From: Devosia geojensis
GTDB lineage: Bacteria > Pseudomonadota > Alphaproteobacteria > Rhizobiales > Devosiaceae
DNA length: 64,000 nucleotides
Reading direction: 5' to 3'
NCBI RefSeq assembly: GCF_000969415.1
Contig: NZ_JZEX01000039.1
Span: 38,502 to 102,501, forward strand
The position numbers and the translations under genes were made by a program. Of the stretch, positions 38,191 through 49,649 are shown in pieces. Numbering within the stretch: the first letter of the stretch is position 1; each line of letters starts with the position of its first letter. Under the pieces are notes generated by a model. It was not told where the DNA came from. It saw nothing but the letters and a program-made list of their open reading frames with translations, and did not search any database.

Positions 38191-39723
38191 ATGCAGGAGA
38201 TCATCAAGGCGCTGGAGGCGCGGCGGGCCGGGGCGCGCCTCGGCGGCGGCGAGAAGCGTATCGCCGCCCAGCACGGCAAGGGCAAATTGACCGCCCGCGA
38301 GCGGCTCGACGTGCTGCTCGATCCGGGGAGCTTCGAGGAATACGACATGTTCGTCACCCACCGGGCGACGGACTTCGGCATGGCCGAAACCGTCTATCCG
38401 GGCGACGGGGTGGTGACCGGCTGGGGCACGATCAACGGGCGCCTCACCTACGTCTTCTCGCAGGATTTCACCGTCTTCGGCGGCTCGCTCTCGGAGACGC
38501 ATGCGCAAAAGATCTGCAAGATCATGGATCTTGCCATGCAGAACGGCGCGCCGGTGATCGGCCTCAACGATTCCGGCGGCGCGCGCATCCAGGAGGGCGT
38601 GGCTTCGCTCGGCGGCTACGCGGAGGTGTTCTGGCGCAATGTCGAGGCTTCGGGCGCCATCCCGCAGATCTCGGTCATCATGGGGCCGTGCGCGGGCGGG
38701 GCTGTCTATTCGCCGGCGATGACCGACTTCGTCTATATGGTTCGCGACACCAGCTACATGTTCGTGACCGGCCCGGACGTGGTCAAGACCGTGACCAACG
38801 AGACGGTGACGCACGAGGAGCTGGGCGGGGCGAGCGCCCACACCAGGGTTTCCTCTGTCGCCGACGCGGCGTTCGAGAACGACATCGAAACGCTGATGGA
38901 AGTGCGGCGGCTCTTCGATTTCCTGCCCCTCAAAGCCGGCGAGAAGCCGCCGCGCATCGCGGTCAACGATACGCGCGACCGGCGTGAGGATTCGCTCGAC
39001 ACCGTCATTCCGGCGAGCGCCAACCAGCCCTACGACATGCGCGAGATCATCGAGAAGGTCGCCGATGAGGGCGATTTCCTCGAACTGCAGAAGGACCATG
39101 CCGGCAACATTCTCATCGGCTTCATCCGGCTCGACGGGGCGACGACCGGCATCGTCGCCAACCAGCCGCTGGTGCTGGCCGGATGCCTCGACATCAACGC
39201 CAGCAAGAAGGCGGCGCGCTTCATCCGCTTCTGCGACGCGTTCGAGATCCCCATCCTCACCTTCGTCGATGTGCCCGGGTTCCTGCCCGGCACGGCGCAA
39301 GAGCATGGCGGCATCATCAAGCATGGGGCGAAACTGCTCTTTGCCTATGCGGAAGCGACCGTGCCGCTCGTCACCGTCATCACCCGCAAGGCCTATGGCG
39401 GCGCCTATGACGTGATGGCGAGCAAGCACATCCGCGCCGACATTAATTACGCCTGGCCCTCGGCCGAGATCGCGGTGATGGGCGCCAAGGGCGCGAGCGA
39501 AATCCTCTATCGCTCGGAACTCGCCGACATCGAGATGATCGCCAAACGCACGGCCGAATACGAAGCGCGCTTCGCCAACCCGTTCGTTGCCGCCGAACGC
39601 GGCTTCATCGACGACGTGATCATGCCGCACGGGACCAGGCGGCGGGTGATCCGCGCCTTCGAGACGCTCCGCGGCAAGCGGGTGCAGGGTCCGGCGAAGA
39701 AGCACGGGAATATTCCGCTGTGA
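38191..39723 (+). CDS. pccB: Propionyl-CoA carboxylase, carboxyltransferase (beta) subunit
   Basis: PccB transfers CO2 from biotin to propionyl-CoA. The 510-residue protein has the carboxyltransferase N- and C-lobes, with [19 protein letters not shown] and [16 protein letters not shown] in the first and [17 protein letters not shown] and [13 protein letters not shown] in the second. ATG 38191 has GGAGGAG at 38182; an upstream in-frame start would add an unconserved leader. The stop overlaps the pccA GTG by 4 nt. Confidence 0.97.
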   Translation: MQEIIKALEARRAGARLGGGEKRIAAQHGKGKLTARERLDVLLDPGSFEEYDMFVTHRATDFGMAETVYPGDGVVTGWGTINGRLTYVFSQDFTVFGGSLSETHAQKICKIMDLAMQNGAPVIGLNDSGGARIQEGVASLGGYAEVFWRNVEASGAIPQISVIMGPCAGGAVYSPAMTDFVYMVRDTSYMFVTGPDVVKTVTNETVTHEELGGASAHTRVSSVADAAFENDIETLMEVRRLFDFLPLKAGEKPPRIAVNDTRDRREDSLDTVIPASANQPYDMREIIEKVADEGDFLELQKDHAGNILIGFIRLDGATTGIVANQPLVLAGCLDINASKKAARFIRFCDAFEIPILTFVDVPGFLPGTAQEHGGIIKHGAKLLFAYAEATVPLVTVITRKAYGGAYDVMASKHIRADINYAWPSAEIAVMGAKGASEILYRSELADIEMIAKRTAEYEARFANPFVAAERGFIDDVIMPHGTRRRVIRAFETLRGKRVQGPAKKHGNIPL

Positions 39724-41744
39724 GCCGGATGTTCTCCTCCCTCCTCATCGCCAATCGCGGGGAGATCGCCTGCCGGGTCATCCGGACGGCGAAGCGCCTC
39801 GGCATTCGAACCATCGCGGTCTACTCCGATGCCGACAGGGAGGCGCTGCATGTGCGCATGGCCGACGAGGCGTTGCATATCGGGCCGTCGCCGGCGCGGG
39901 AGAGTTATCTTTCTATCGAGAGGATCGTCGCCGCCTGCAAGGCGAGCGGGGCGGAGGCGGTGCATCCGGGGTATGGGTTCTTGTCGGAGAACCCGACGTT
40001 CGCCGAGGCGCTCATGGCCGAGGGCATCGCCTTCGTCGGGCCGCCGGCCAAAGCCATTGCGGCGATGGGTGACAAGATCACCTCCAAGAAGATCGCGACG
40101 CAGGCCGGCGTTTCGACCGTGCCGGGGCGCATGGGCCTCATTGCAGATGCCGACGAAGCGGTGCGTATCGCCGAGGAGATCGGCTATCCCGTGATGATCA
40201 AGGCCTCGGCCGGAGGCGGCGGCAAGGGGATGCGGGTGGCGTTCGATGCCGGCGAGGTGCGCGAGGGTTTCGAGCGGGCGCGCTCGGAGGCGCTCTCGTC
40301 CTTCGGAGACGAGCGGCTCTTTATCGAGACGTTCGTGACGGACCCGCGCCATATCGAGATACAGGTGCTGGCCGATGCCCATGGTAATATCATTCACCTC
40401 GGCGAGCGCGAATGCTCGATCCAGCGGCGCAACCAGAAGGTCATCGAGGAGGCGCCCTCACCGTTCCTCGATGAAGCGACACGGGCGGCCATGGGCGTGC
40501 AAGCGGTGGCGCTGGCGAGGGCCGTCGGGTACGTCAGCGCGGGAACCGTCGAGTTCATCGTCGATGGCGAGAAGAACTTCTACTTTCTCGAGATGAACAC
40601 GCGCCTGCAGGTGGAGCATCCGGTGACCGAGCTCGTCACCGGGCTCGACCTCGTCGCAATAATGCTGCGCATCGCCGCCGGCGAGAAGCTGCCGCTGGGC
40701 CAAAAGGACGTGCGGCTCGACGGCTGCGCCATCGAAGCGCGGGTCTATGCCGAGGACCCGTACCGCAATTTCCTGCCCTCCTCCGGACGGCTGAAGCGCT
40801 ATAGGCCGCCAGCGGAAGTTGCCGAGGTCGAACGCACGGTACGCAACGATACCGGCGTCTATGAGGGCGGCGAGATTTCGACGTTCTATGACCCGATGAT
40901 CGCCAAGCTCGTCACCTGGGGTCCGACGCGTACCGCGGCCATCGAAACGATGAGCGCGGCGCTCAACGGGTTCGAGATCGAGGGCGTCGGCCACAACCTG
41001 CCGTTCCTTTCCGCCGTGATGGAGGAAGACCGCTTCCGCGAGGGGCGGCTGACGACGGGCTTTATCGCCGAGGTGTTTCCCGACGGCTTTGCCGGGGCGC
41101 GGCTTGCAACCGGTCGCATGGTCGAGGTGATCGCGGCGGCGGCGATGGCGGGGCACGTTTGCGCCGAGCGGCGCGGACGGGTGGAGCGCGAGGCCATCGA
41201 CGGGACCGAGGAAATCTTCGCCAAGTTCGCCGTCGTCGTCGGCGGGGAGATCAACGAGGTGCGCGTCGCGCGGCACGATCCCGCAGGGCTCTGGCGCATC
41301 AACGTCCACGGGACGCTGCATGAAGCGACGGGCTTTTCTTGGAAGCCGGGCGACCGGTTCGCCATCATAGCTTGGCGCGACGAGCCGGCGGCGAGCATGC
41401 AGCTTGCCGCCACCACCATGGGCTTTCGCATCCGCTATCGGGGCGCCGACCTCGAGGTGCTGGTGCTGCCACCGCATGTCGCGGCGCTCCTCCCGCTCAT
41501 GCCGGTGAAGGCGCCGCCTGACCACTCGAAGCTTCTGCGCTGCCCCATGCCCGGCCAGGTCGTGCGCGTCGACGTCGCCGAGGGCGAGGTGGTGGAGGAA
41601 GGCCAGCCGCTTGCCATCGTCGAGGCCATGAAGATGGAAAACGTGCTGCGCGCCGAGCGCCGGGCCCGGGTGGCCAAGGTGCATGTGGCCGCCGGCGCGG
41701 TGCTGGCGGTCGACCAGGTGATGATGGAATTTACAGGGGTGTGA
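39720..41744 (+). CDS. pccA: Acetyl/propionyl-CoA carboxylase, biotin carboxylase plus biotin carrier (alpha) subunit
   Basis: The 674-residue protein has the biotin carboxylase lobe ([19 protein letters not shown], the ATP-grasp loop [14 protein letters not shown], the [14 protein letters not shown] active-site motif) and a BT linker. It ends with a biotinyl domain whose biotin lysine is in [10 protein letters not shown] (~637-646). GTG 39720 overlaps pccB. With PccB it forms methylmalonyl-CoA from propionyl-CoA. It is adjacent to the mutase and epimerase that finish the route. Confidence 0.97.
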   Translation: MSRMFSSLLIANRGEIACRVIRTAKRLGIRTIAVYSDADREALHVRMADEALHIGPSPARESYLSIERIVAACKASGAEAVHPGYGFLSENPTFAEALMAEGIAFVGPPAKAIAAMGDKITSKKIATQAGVSTVPGRMGLIADADEAVRIAEEIGYPVMIKASAGGGGKGMRVAFDAGEVREGFERARSEALSSFGDERLFIETFVTDPRHIEIQVLADAHGNIIHLGERECSIQRRNQKVIEEAPSPFLDEATRAAMGVQAVALARAVGYVSAGTVEFIVDGEKNFYFLEMNTRLQVEHPVTELVTGLDLVAIMLRIAAGEKLPLGQKDVRLDGCAIEARVYAEDPYRNFLPSSGRLKRYRPPAEVAEVERTVRNDTGVYEGGEISTFYDPMIAKLVTWGPTRTAAIETMSAALNGFEIEGVGHNLPFLSAVMEEDRFREGRLTTGFIAEVFPDGFAGARLATGRMVEVIAAAAMAGHVCAERRGRVEREAIDGTEEIFAKFAVVVGGEINEVRVARHDPAGLWRINVHGTLHEATGFSWKPGDRFAIIAWRDEPAASMQLAATTMGFRIRYRGADLEVLVLPPHVAALLPLMPVKAPPDHSKLLRCPMPGQVVRVDVAEGEVVEEGQPLAIVEAMKMENVLRAERRARVAKVHVAAGAVLAVDQVMMEFTGV

Positions 41745-43885
41745 TGCGCGACAGACCCGCCACCTTCGCCGAATGGGCCGAGCTCGCAGAACGCGAGCTC
41801 AAGGAAACGCCGCTCGCTTCTCTCATGCGCGACTATGGCGGGGTTTCGGTGAAACCCGCTTACTTCTTCGAGGACCTGCCGGCCGACGCCAATGCCGCCC
41901 TGCCTGGTGCTGAGCCGTTCACCCGTGGCGTGCGGGCGACGATGTATGCCAATCGCCCGTGGACGATCCGGCAGTATGCCGGCTTTGCCACTGCGCGCGA
42001 GAGCAACGCGTTCTACCGGCAGGCATTGGCGAACGGGCAGAAGGGGCTTTCCGTCGCCTTCGACCTTGCCACCCACCGCGGCTACGACAGCGACCATCCG
42101 CGGGTTGCCGGCGACGTCGGCAAGGCCGGGGTCGCCATCGACACGGTTAAGGATATGAAGGCGCTGTTCGAGGGCATCCCGCTCGACGAGGTGTCGGTCT
42201 CGATGACGATGAACGGCGCGGTCATTCCCGTGATGGCGATGTTCATCGTCGCGGCCGAGGAGCAGGGCGTGCGGCAGGATCAGCTGGAAGGGACCATCCA
42301 GAACGATATCCTCAAGGAGTTCATGGTCCGCAACACCTTCATCTATCCGCCCGAGCCTTCGATGCGCATCGTCGGCGACGTCATCGCCCATACCGCGCGC
42401 CACAGCCCCAAGTTCAACTCCATCTCGATCTCGGGCTACCATATGCACGAGGCCGGGGCGACGGCGGTGCAGGAGCTCGCCTATACGCTGGCCGACGGGC
42501 GCGAATATGTGCGTGCGGCCCAAGCGCGTGGACTCGACGTCGATGCGTTCGCGGGGCGGCTCTCGTTCTTTTTCGGCATCGGCATGAACTTTTTCCTCGA
42601 GGTGGCAAAGCTGCGCGCCGCGCGGTTGCTCTGGGCCGAAATCATGGATGACCTCGGCGCCAGGGACCCGCGCTCGAAGATGCTGCGCACCCACTGCCAG
42701 ACCTCTGGCGTATCGCTGACCAGCCAGGATCCGCACAACAACATCGTGCGTACCACCATCGAGGCCCTGGCGGCGGTGCTGGGCGGCACGCAATCGCTGC
42801 ACACCAACTCGTTCGACGAGGCGCTGGCGCTGCCGACCGATTTTTCCGCCAGGATCGCCCGCAACACCCAGCTCGTGCTGCAGCACGAGGCACGGGTGAC
42901 GGATGTCGTTGATCCGCTCGGCGGCTCCTACTACATCGAGGCGCTGACGGCGGACCTCGCGCAGAAGGCCCGCGTTCTCATCGCCGAAATCGAGGCGCAG
43001 GGCGGCATGACGCGGGCGGTGCAGGCGGGCGTGCCAAAGCTCGAGATCGAGAAGGCGGCGGCGCTGAGGCAAGCTCGGATCGACCGAGGCGAGGAGGTGA
43101 TCGTCGGCGTCAATCGCTACCGGGTCGAAGACGAGCCGGAGGTGCCGGTGCGGCAGATCGATACGGCGCGAGTGCGCGAGGAGCAGGTGCGTGCGCTCGC
43201 CGAGGTGCGCCGCACCCGCGACGAGGCGCGCTGCCAGTCCATGCTCGCAGCGTTGCGGGAATTCGCCGCCAAGGATGAGGGGAACCTCCTGGAAGCCGCC
43301 ATCGAAGCCGCCCGCGCCCGCGCGACGCTCGGCGAGATCAGCCAGGCGCTCGAAGACGTCTTCGGCCGCTACAGCGCCACGAACCGCGTCATCTCCGGCA
43401 TCTATGGCGAGAGCTATGCGGATGACCCGGAATATGCGGCGATCGCGCAGCGCATCGAAGCCTTCCACGGCCGGCTCGGGCGGGCGCCGGCGATCCTCAT
43501 CGCCAAGATGGGCCAGGACGGACACGACCGAGGCGCCAAGATCATCGCCACGGCTTTCGCCGACCTCGGCTTTGCCGTGCATCTGGGGGCCCTCTTCGAG
43601 ACACCGCCGGAAGTCGCGGCGGAGGCCGAGGAGCTCGGGGTCGACGCGATCGGCGTTTCGACGCTGGCGGCCGGGCACAGGACGCTGGTGCCCGAGCTCA
43701 TCGCAGCGCTCGGCGACAGGGGGATCGGCGAGGTGACCGTGATCGTCGGCGGGGTCGTGCCCGAGCAGGACCATCAGTTCCTGCGCGACTGCGGCGTCGC
43801 CCAGATCTTCGGGCCGGGCACCAACGTGCTCGAAGCGGCGTTCGCGGTCATCAACGAGATCGAGGGAAGGCTTTCCAACCGATGA
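41744..43885 (+). CDS. mcm: Methylmalonyl-CoA mutase (B12-dependent)
   Basis: This 713-residue single-chain mutase has the TIM-barrel substrate domain with [32 protein letters not shown] and [16 protein letters not shown]-terminal cobalamin domain follows, with the DxHxxG ligand motif [16 protein letters not shown]. It isomerises methylmalonyl-CoA to succinyl-CoA. ATG 41744 shares a base with the pccA stop. Its chaperone gene meaB is not in the window. Confidence 0.97.
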   Translation: MRDRPATFAEWAELAERELKETPLASLMRDYGGVSVKPAYFFEDLPADANAALPGAEPFTRGVRATMYANRPWTIRQYAGFATARESNAFYRQALANGQKGLSVAFDLATHRGYDSDHPRVAGDVGKAGVAIDTVKDMKALFEGIPLDEVSVSMTMNGAVIPVMAMFIVAAEEQGVRQDQLEGTIQNDILKEFMVRNTFIYPPEPSMRIVGDVIAHTARHSPKFNSISISGYHMHEAGATAVQELAYTLADGREYVRAAQARGLDVDAFAGRLSFFFGIGMNFFLEVAKLRAARLLWAEIMDDLGARDPRSKMLRTHCQTSGVSLTSQDPHNNIVRTTIEALAAVLGGTQSLHTNSFDEALALPTDFSARIARNTQLVLQHEARVTDVVDPLGGSYYIEALTADLAQKARVLIAEIEAQGGMTRAVQAGVPKLEIEKAAALRQARIDRGEEVIVGVNRYRVEDEPEVPVRQIDTARVREEQVRALAEVRRTRDEARCQSMLAALREFAAKDEGNLLEAAIEAARARATLGEISQALEDVFGRYSATNRVISGIYGESYADDPEYAAIAQRIEAFHGRLGRAPAILIAKMGQDGHDRGAKIIATAFADLGFAVHLGALFETPPEVAAEAEELGVDAIGVSTLAAGHRTLVPELIAALGDRGIGEVTVIVGGVVPEQDHQFLRDCGVAQIFGPGTNVLEAAFAVINEIEGRLSNR

Positions 43886-44310
43886 TCGGGCGTCTCAACC
43901 ACGTCGCCATGGCCGTGCCGGACCTCGACGCGGCCGCCAGCCGCTACCGCGACTTGCTCGGGGCGCGGGTAAGCGCGCCGCAGGCACTGCCCGAGCACGG
44001 GGTCACCGTGGTCTTCGTCGAAACCGGCAACAGCAAGATCGAGCTGATGGCGCCGCTCGGCGCCGACTCCCCTATTGCCGGTTTCGTCGAAAAGAACCCG
44101 TCCGGCGGCGTGCACCACGTCTGTTTCGAGGTTGCCGACATCGCCGGCGCGGCGCGGCGACTCATCGAAGGGGGAGCGCGGATCCTCGGGGACGGCCGGC
44201 CTCGCACCGGCGCTCACGGCCTGCCGGTGCTCTTCCTTCACCCCAAGGATTTCGACGGGGTGCTGATCGAACTGGAAGAGGCGGCGACGACCCGCCACTC
44301 GCCGTCATAA
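43882..44310 (+). CDS. mce: Methylmalonyl-CoA epimerase
   Basis: The 142-residue VOC/glyoxalase-fold protein has the family pattern [58 protein letters not shown] and [18 protein letters not shown]. The metal ligands His (LNHVA), His (VHHVCFEV) and Glu (IELEE) are present. It interconverts the two methylmalonyl-CoA epimers. The start overlaps the mutase end (ATGA). A Pho-box-like array for ugp begins inside its last codons. Confidence 0.95.
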   Translation: MIGRLNHVAMAVPDLDAAASRYRDLLGARVSAPQALPEHGVTVVFVETGNSKIELMAPLGADSPIAGFVEKNPSGGVHHVCFEVADIAGAARRLIEGGARILGDGRPRTGAHGLPVLFLHPKDFDGVLIELEEAATTRHSPS

Positions 44311-44343
44311 TTCCGTCATCCGATCGTCACCCCCCTGTAATGG
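44302..44343 (+). promoter_or_regulatory. Pho-box-like three-unit array upstream of ugpB
   Basis: CCGTCAT (44302), CCGTCAT (44313) and TCGTCAC (44324) recur at an exact 11-bp period, as PhoB half-sites CTGTCAT do. TAATGG (44338-44343) follows the third unit by 7 bp, at a plausible -10 distance. The array overlaps the mce stop and lies ~220-260 nt upstream of ugpB. ugp operons are commonly PhoB-controlled in rhizobia. Binding is not shown. Confidence 0.55.
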
Positions 44344-44561
44344 GCCGCCTTTAGGACCGGCGCCGGCGCTGGGCGGTCCGCCCCCCGGCGCATGGGCTCA
44401 CGCGGATCGAGTTTCGTTCTTTGTCATATTTGTTTCGGAAGATTTCCGTCTTGACCTCGCCCGCAACTCTGACAAGCTGTCCGGACCGCGCAAGCCGCGC
44501 CAAGACGGATGAGCGGAACTCGACGATCCTTACTGGGAAATCGTCCTCAAGGGAGAAAACA

Positions 44562-45890
44562 ATGGTACGTACGACCCTCGCGGCCGGGCTTGCAGCCCTT
44601 GCCGTTTCGCTGACGTCTTCGGTCGCTTTCGCGCAGACCGAGATCACCTGGTGGCACGCCATGGGCGCCGAGCTCGGTGAGAAGCTCGAACAAATCGCCC
44701 AGGGCTTCAACGACAGCCAGGACACCTATGTCGTCACGCCCGTGTTCAAGGGCTCCTATCCCGAGACGCTGACCGCCGCGATCGCCGCTTTCCGCGCCAA
44801 CGAGCAGCCGGCCATCGTGCAGGTCTTCGAGGTCGGCACGGGCACGATGATGGCCGCGCAGGGCGCCGTCTATCCCGTCCACCAGCTGATGGCCGACATG
44901 GGCCAGCCCTGGGAGCCTTCGGGCTTCCTGCAGCCGGTCGTCGGCTACTATTCGGATACCGAGGGCAACATCCTTTCCATGCCCTTCAATTCCTCGACCC
45001 CGATCCTCTACTACAACAAGGACGCGTTCGAGGCTGCCGGGCTCGACCCGGAAGTGGCTCCGGCCACCTGGGCGCAGGTCGAGGAATTCTCCCGCCAGAT
45101 CGTCGAATCGGGCGCGGCCAATTGCGGCTTCACCTCAGGCTGGATTTCCTGGGTGCAGCTCGAGAATCTCTCGGCCATCCACGACCAGCAGTACGGCACG
45201 CTCGAGAACGGCTTCGGGGGCCTCGGCACCGAATTCACCTTCAACGGCCCCGTGCAGGTCAAGCATTGGGAAAACCTGAAGCGCTGGGCCGATGAGGGCC
45301 TCTTCCAGTACGGCGGCCCGGTCGGTGGCGCCGACGCGCCGCCGAAGTTCTATTCGGGCGAATGCGCCATGTACATGAACTCCTCGGCCTCGCGTGCCGG
45401 CGTCATCCTCAACGCCCAGAACTTCGAGGTGGGCTTTGCGCCCCTGCCTTATTATGAGGACGAGATCGAGGAGCCCAAGAATTCGATCATCGGCGGGGCC
45501 ACCCTCTGGGTGCTGAACGGCCACTCGCCCGAAGTCTACCAGGGTGCTGCGGAGTTCTTCACGTACCTCAGCCAGCCCGAGGTGCAGGCCGACTGGCACC
45601 AGGCGACCGGCTATCTGCCGATCACCAACGCCGCGTACGAACTGGGCCAGGAACAGGGCTACTACGCCGAGAACCCGGGCTCGGACATCGCCATCGAACA
45701 GATCACCCGCGGTGAGCCGACTCCCAACTCCAAGGGCGTCCGCTTCGGCAACCTGACTCAGGTGCGCGACGCGGTCGACGCCGAGTTCGAGGCACTGCTC
45801 GCCGGCCAGAAATCTGCCCAGGAAGCGCTCGACGCCGCCGTCGAGGCCGGCAATCGCATCCTGCGCGACTTCGAAGCCGCCAACAGCTGA
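44562..45890 (+). CDS. ugpB: Glycerol-3-phosphate ABC transporter substrate-binding protein
   Basis: The 442-residue binding protein has a signal peptide cleaved near VAFAQ (~25) and a mature start [17 protein letters not shown] that is characteristic of UgpB. Phosphate-diester/G3P contacts are expected around [19 protein letters not shown] and the [10 protein letters not shown] segment. The start 44562 follows a purine-rich GGGAGAAAAC. It heads ugpBAEC, with a strong hairpin separating it from ugpA. G3P serves as both carbon and phosphorus source. Confidence 0.93.
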   Translation: MVRTTLAAGLAALAVSLTSSVAFAQTEITWWHAMGAELGEKLEQIAQGFNDSQDTYVVTPVFKGSYPETLTAAIAAFRANEQPAIVQVFEVGTGTMMAAQGAVYPVHQLMADMGQPWEPSGFLQPVVGYYSDTEGNILSMPFNSSTPILYYNKDAFEAAGLDPEVAPATWAQVEEFSRQIVESGAANCGFTSGWISWVQLENLSAIHDQQYGTLENGFGGLGTEFTFNGPVQVKHWENLKRWADEGLFQYGGPVGGADAPPKFYSGECAMYMNSSASRAGVILNAQNFEVGFAPLPYYEDEIEEPKNSIIGGATLWVLNGHSPEVYQGAAEFFTYLSQPEVQADWHQATGYLPITNAAYELGQEQGYYAENPGSDIAIEQITRGEPTPNSKGVRFGNLTQVRDAVDAEFEALLAGQKSAQEALDAAVEAGNRILRDFEAANS

Positions 45891-45901
45891 TCTTTCAAAC
45901 C

Positions 45902-45928
45902 GGACCCGGGCCACATAAGCCCGGGTCC
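45902..45928 (+). repeat. Perfect 10-bp hairpin after ugpB
   Basis: GGACCCGGGC (45902-45911) and GCCCGGGTCC (45919-45928) form a perfect stem around CACATAA, 11 nt after the ugpB stop. A second imperfect stem spans 45945-45972. There is no U tract, so it looks like an mRNA-stabilising/attenuating structure rather than a full terminator. Such hairpins often keep binding-protein mRNA levels above those of the permease genes. Confidence 0.75.
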
Positions 45929-46012
45929 TATTGCCGACCCCCTCTGCAGACCGCTTCGCGTGGCGGCCTGCATGGGCGGTTGGGCCATAACCCAACGCGA
46001 ACCGGGACCCAC

Positions 46013-46897
46013 ATGCAGACAAAACGGACGATCTTTCCCAATAAAGGGCTGCCTTATCTGTTGCTGGCGCCCCAGCTCGTCATCACCTTCGTCTTTTTCC
46101 TGTGGCCGGCAGGCCAGGCCGTGAAATCCTCGTTCGAACGCGAGGACCCGTTCGGCTTTCGCACCACTTTCGTCTGGTTCGAGAACTATCAGCGGCTCTT
46201 CCGGGAGCCGTCCTACATCAACTCGCTGTGGACTTCGCTCGTCTTTTCCGTCGCGGTCACGGCGATCTCGATGGGCGTGTCGCTGCTGCTGGCGGTGGCC
46301 GTCAACCGGCTGCTGCGCTCGGGGCGCATCTATACGACACTGCTCGTGTGGCCGTATGCGGTGGCGCCTGTCGTCGCGGGCATACTCTGGTGGTTCATGT
46401 TCAATCCCACCATCGGCATCCTTCCCTATGTCCTCGATGCGCTCGGGATCAACTGGAACCATCGGGTCAATGCCAACCACGCCATGATCCTGATCGTGCT
46501 GGCGGCGAGCTGGAAGCAGATCTCCTACAATTTCCTCTTTTTCGTCGCCGGTCTCCAGTCGGTGCCGCAATCGCTGACGGAGGCTGCCGCGATCGATGGG
46601 GCGGGGCCGTTCAAGCGGTTCTGGACCATCGTCTTCCCGCTGCTGTCGCCGACGACGTTCTTCCTGCTCATCGTCAACATCAACTATGCCATGTTTGACA
46701 CCTTCGGCATCATCGATGCATCGACCTCGGGCGGGCCGGCGGGAGCGACCAACACGCTCGTTTACAAGGTCTATGCCGATGGCTTTCTCGGCCTCAACAT
46801 CGGCTCCTCCTCGGCTCAGTCGGTGGTGCTGATGGCAATCGTCATTGCGCTCACCGCCATCCAGTTCCGCTATGTCGAGCGGCGCGTGCAGTACTAG
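46013..46897 (+). CDS. ugpA: Glycerol-3-phosphate ABC transporter permease UgpA
   Basis: The 294-residue protein has six membrane segments and the EAA motif [27 protein letters not shown]. It opens with [21 protein letters not shown]. The UgpA-specific SFEREDPFG and [12 protein letters not shown] stretches follow. The start at 46013 places the first membrane helix at the N-terminus. It pairs with UgpE. Confidence 0.94.
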   Translation: MQTKRTIFPNKGLPYLLLAPQLVITFVFFLWPAGQAVKSSFEREDPFGFRTTFVWFENYQRLFREPSYINSLWTSLVFSVAVTAISMGVSLLLAVAVNRLLRSGRIYTTLLVWPYAVAPVVAGILWWFMFNPTIGILPYVLDALGINWNHRVNANHAMILIVLAASWKQISYNFLFFVAGLQSVPQSLTEAAAIDGAGPFKRFWTIVFPLLSPTTFFLLIVNINYAMFDTFGIIDASTSGGPAGATNTLVYKVYADGFLGLNIGSSSAQSVVLMAIVIALTAIQFRYVERRVQY

Positions 46898-46909
46898 GGG
46901 GGCGGATGA

Positions 46910-47758
46910 ATGGTTGAGAACAGGCCTTTCCTGACGTTACTGACGCACCTGGTGCTGATCATCGGGGTCGTCGTCATCGTCTTTCCCGTCTATCTTGCCT
47001 TCATCGCCTCGACGCGCGGGGGCGGGGATTTCATGAGCGGGGTGGTGCCGCTCATGCCCGGCCCGCATATGATCGAGAACTATTCGCGCATGCTGACGGC
47101 CGGGCTTTCAACCTATGGGGCGCCGCCGGTCTGGCAGATGCTCTCCAACTCACTGATCATGGCGCTCGCCGTTTCCATCGGAAAGATCGCCATCTCGATC
47201 ACCTCGGCCTATGCCATCGTCTACTTCAAATTCCCGTTCCGGTTCCTGGCGTTCTGGCTGATCTTCATCACGCTGATGCTGCCGGTCGAGGTGCGCATCA
47301 TCCCGACCTTCGCGGTCGTCGCCAACCTCGGCATGCTCAACTCCTATCCCGGCCTCATCATCCCGCTGATCGCTTCCGCCACCGCGACGTTCCTCTTCCG
47401 CCAGTTCTTCCTCACGGTTCCCGACGAGCTGATGGAGGCGGCCCGTGTCGATGGCGCCGGCCCGATGAAGTTCTTCCGCGATATCCTCTTGCCGCTCTCG
47501 CGCACCAATATCGCGGCGCTCTTCGTCATCCTCTTCATCTACGGGTGGGTGCAGTATCTCTGGCCGCTGCTCGTGACCACCGACACGCGCTACTACACCA
47601 TCGTCATGGGCATCAAACGCCTGGCGCAAGTGGCCGATGCCGATCCATTGTGGAACCTGGTGATGGCGGCGGTGATGCTTGCTATGCTGCCGCCCGTCCT
47701 CGTCGTCATCTTCATGCAGCGCCTGTTCGTCAAAGGCCTGGTCGAAACGGAGAAATAA
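46910..47758 (+). CDS. ugpE: Glycerol-3-phosphate ABC transporter permease UgpE
   Basis: The 282-residue permease has six membrane helices and EAA loop ELMEAARVDGAGPMKFFRDILLPLSRTN. The periplasmic segment after helix 1 has the UgpE-type GPHMIENYSRML. It starts 12 nt after ugpA and precedes ugpC by 3 nt. Confidence 0.94.
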   Translation: MVENRPFLTLLTHLVLIIGVVVIVFPVYLAFIASTRGGGDFMSGVVPLMPGPHMIENYSRMLTAGLSTYGAPPVWQMLSNSLIMALAVSIGKIAISITSAYAIVYFKFPFRFLAFWLIFITLMLPVEVRIIPTFAVVANLGMLNSYPGLIIPLIASATATFLFRQFFLTVPDELMEAARVDGAGPMKFFRDILLPLSRTNIAALFVILFIYGWVQYLWPLLVTTDTRYYTIVMGIKRLAQVADADPLWNLVMAAVMLAMLPPVLVVIFMQRLFVKGLVETEK

Positions 47759-47761
47759 CCC

Positions 47762-48814
47762 ATGGCAAACATCGATATTTCCGGGGTCAAGAAGGTCTAT
47801 CCCGGGAACGTGACGGCCATCCACGATCTCGACCTTTCCATCGATGACGGCGAACTCGTCGTCCTCGTCGGTCCGTCGGGCTGCGGAAAGTCGACGCTTC
47901 TGCGCATGATCGCGGGCCTCGAGACCATCACCGAGGGCACCGTCGCCATCGGCGGGGACGTGGTCAACCGCAAGGAACCGGCCGAGCGCGACATCGCCAT
48001 GGTCTTCCAGAACTACGCGCTCTATCCGCACATGAGCGTGCGGGGGAACCTCGAATACGGCCTCAAGAACCGCGGCACTCCGCGGCCCGAGATCGACAAG
48101 CGCGTGACCGAGGCTGCCCGCATCCTCGAGATCGAGCCGTTCCTCGAGCGCAAGCCCCGCCAGCTCTCCGGCGGCCAGCGCCAGCGCGTCGCCATGGGCC
48201 GCGCGATCGTGCGGCATCCCAAGGCCTTCCTTTTCGACGAGCCGCTCTCCAACCTAGACGCGAAACTGCGCGGCCAGATGCGCATCGAGATCAAGCGCAT
48301 CCAGCGCAGCCTCAAGACCACCAGCGTCTACGTGACCCACGACCAGCTCGAGGCGATGACGCTGGCCGACCGGCTGGTGGTGATGAACGCGGGACGCATC
48401 GAACAGGTCGGCAAGCCGGTCGAGCTCTACGAGAAGCCCGCCTCGCTCTTCGTTGCCGGTTTCATCGGCTCGCCGCCGATGAACATCTTCGAGACGGCGA
48501 CGCTGCGCGAGCTGCCGGGCGTGTCGCTGCCCGCCTCGCTACCGCAGGGCGCCGACGTCATCGGGGTACGGCCGGACTCCATCGTTCTCGACCAGCCGGC
48601 GGGCGCTGCCATTGCGCTCAAGGGCACGGTCGAGCTCATCGAGCCCGTGGGCGGGGAAAGCCACGTCTATGTGCGCCTGGCCGGCATCGAGCAGATCGTC
48701 ATCCTCGTCGTCCAGGGCCGCGCAACGTTCGGCGAGACGGACGAAGTCGCGTTCTACCTGCCGGAAGCGGCCTTGCACCCGTTCGACAAGACGAGCGGCC
48801 GACGGATCGAATAA
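47762..48814 (+). CDS. ugpC: Glycerol-3-phosphate ABC transporter ATPase UgpC
   Basis: The 350-residue MalK-type ATPase has Walker [10 protein letters not shown], signature [16 protein letters not shown], Walker [13 protein letters not shown], and a C-terminal OB regulatory domain (~235-350). It is the last ugp gene, ending just before a strong bidirectional terminator. It is closely similar in layout to the ATPase at 18768, so cross-function between the two importers is conceivable. Confidence 0.95.
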   Translation: MANIDISGVKKVYPGNVTAIHDLDLSIDDGELVVLVGPSGCGKSTLLRMIAGLETITEGTVAIGGDVVNRKEPAERDIAMVFQNYALYPHMSVRGNLEYGLKNRGTPRPEIDKRVTEAARILEIEPFLERKPRQLSGGQRQRVAMGRAIVRHPKAFLFDEPLSNLDAKLRGQMRIEIKRIQRSLKTTSVYVTHDQLEAMTLADRLVVMNAGRIEQVGKPVELYEKPASLFVAGFIGSPPMNIFETATLRELPGVSLPASLPQGADVIGVRPDSIVLDQPAGAAIALKGTVELIEPVGGESHVYVRLAGIEQIVILVVQGRATFGETDEVAFYLPEAALHPFDKTSGRRIE

Positions 48815-48816
48815 GT

Positions 48817-48843
48817 AAAAGGGGGCGCCGAGCGCCCCTTTTT
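48817..48843. terminator. Bidirectional intrinsic terminator between ugpC and the SIMPL gene
   Basis: GGGGCGC (48822-48828) and GCGCCCC (48832-48838) form a stem with a 3-nt loop. It is flanked by AAAA on the left and TTTTT (48839-48843) on the right, so it can stop transcription from either side. Its T run overlaps the stop codon of the convergent SIMPL gene. Confidence 0.9.
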
Positions 48844-49567
48844 AATCTACCAGCGAATAGGTGATCGTCGTCACCACGCGCACTTTCTTGGCGATCTGCT
48901 TTTCCGGCCGGTCGTTGGGGATCTCGACGGCGGGCAGGATCTCGAAGACGCCCTGATTGGCATTCTGGATGTCGCCGACGACGGCGCCGGATTCGCGGGC
49001 AAACTGCTCGGCAGTCTCGCGGGCGCGCTGGGTGGCCTCGGTCAGCATCTCGGACTTGAGGTCGTTGATGCCGGTGAAGACGAAGGACGCACCGGCCGTG
49101 TAGGCGTCGGACGAGAAGACGACGCCCTGCCGCAAGAGGTCGGCGACCGAACGCGAGGCATCGGCAAGGTCACGCACGCGATCGGTGGTGACCAGCATGT
49201 CTTCGGTCAGCACGAAGCGGAACTCGTCAGGCGTCGAGCCGGCGTTGTAGCCGGCGGCGCGGTCCTCGACGAGGACGTTCTGCACCTGGATCTCCTCCTC
49301 GGCGAAACCGCGCTCGGTCAGGAACGCATAGACCGCCGCCTCGGACTGTTCGAGCCCGGCGCGGGCAGCCTCGAGGGTCGCGCCGGTCGCCACGAACCGG
49401 ATGGGCCAGAAGCCCAGATTGGCCTCTACGTCACGCTCGGAGAGGCCTTTGACCGTGACGACACGAAGCGGCGCACGGCTTTCGACGATCGATGTGCCGA
49501 CGAACCAGCCCGCAAGCGCGATGCCGGCGGCAAGAAGGATGGCGCCCAGAACAGCGGCTATTCTCAT
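48842..49567 (-). CDS. SIMPL-domain (DUF541) exported protein
   Basis: The 241-residue protein has a signal anchor/peptide (MRIAAVLGAILLAAGIALAG) and a SIMPL domain: RVVTVKGLSERDVEANLGFW, the segment AGLEQSEAAVYAFLTERGF, TTDRVRDLADASRSVADLL and a helix TEATQRARETAEQFARESGA, ending RVVTTITYSLVD. Family members are periplasmic or outer-surface proteins of unclear function, sometimes linked to oxidative stress. ATG 49567 begins the signal peptide; the open frame upstream has no signal sequence and is not used. Confidence 0.88.
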   Translation of the reverse strand: MRIAAVLGAILLAAGIALAGWFVGTSIVESRAPLRVVTVKGLSERDVEANLGFWPIRFVATGATLEAARAGLEQSEAAVYAFLTERGFAEEEIQVQNVLVEDRAAGYNAGSTPDEFRFVLTEDMLVTTDRVRDLADASRSVADLLRQGVVFSSDAYTAGASFVFTGINDLKSEMLTEATQRARETAEQFARESGAVVGDIQNANQGVFEILPAVEIPNDRPEKQIAKKVRVVTTITYSLVD

Positions 49568-49649
49568 GAGTGTCCCCAGTGTGTATGCCCTGACGGGCGA
49601 ACGTCGCGCGCAATGGCGATCGAGGCAAGAGGTAAGAGGGAGCAGCTGA

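Noticed and set aside
36637..39705. A 1022-codon open frame on the minus strand across selO, the carbonic anhydrase gene and pccB
   Set aside because: It lies opposite three clear genes and has no domain content. Long antisense frames are common in G+C-rich DNA because stop codons are rare in that register.
44421..44438. Second Pho-box-like sequence around TTGTCATATTTGTTTC upstream of ugpB
   Set aside because: Only the first half-site fits; the unit 11 bp on does not match. The array at 44302 is better.
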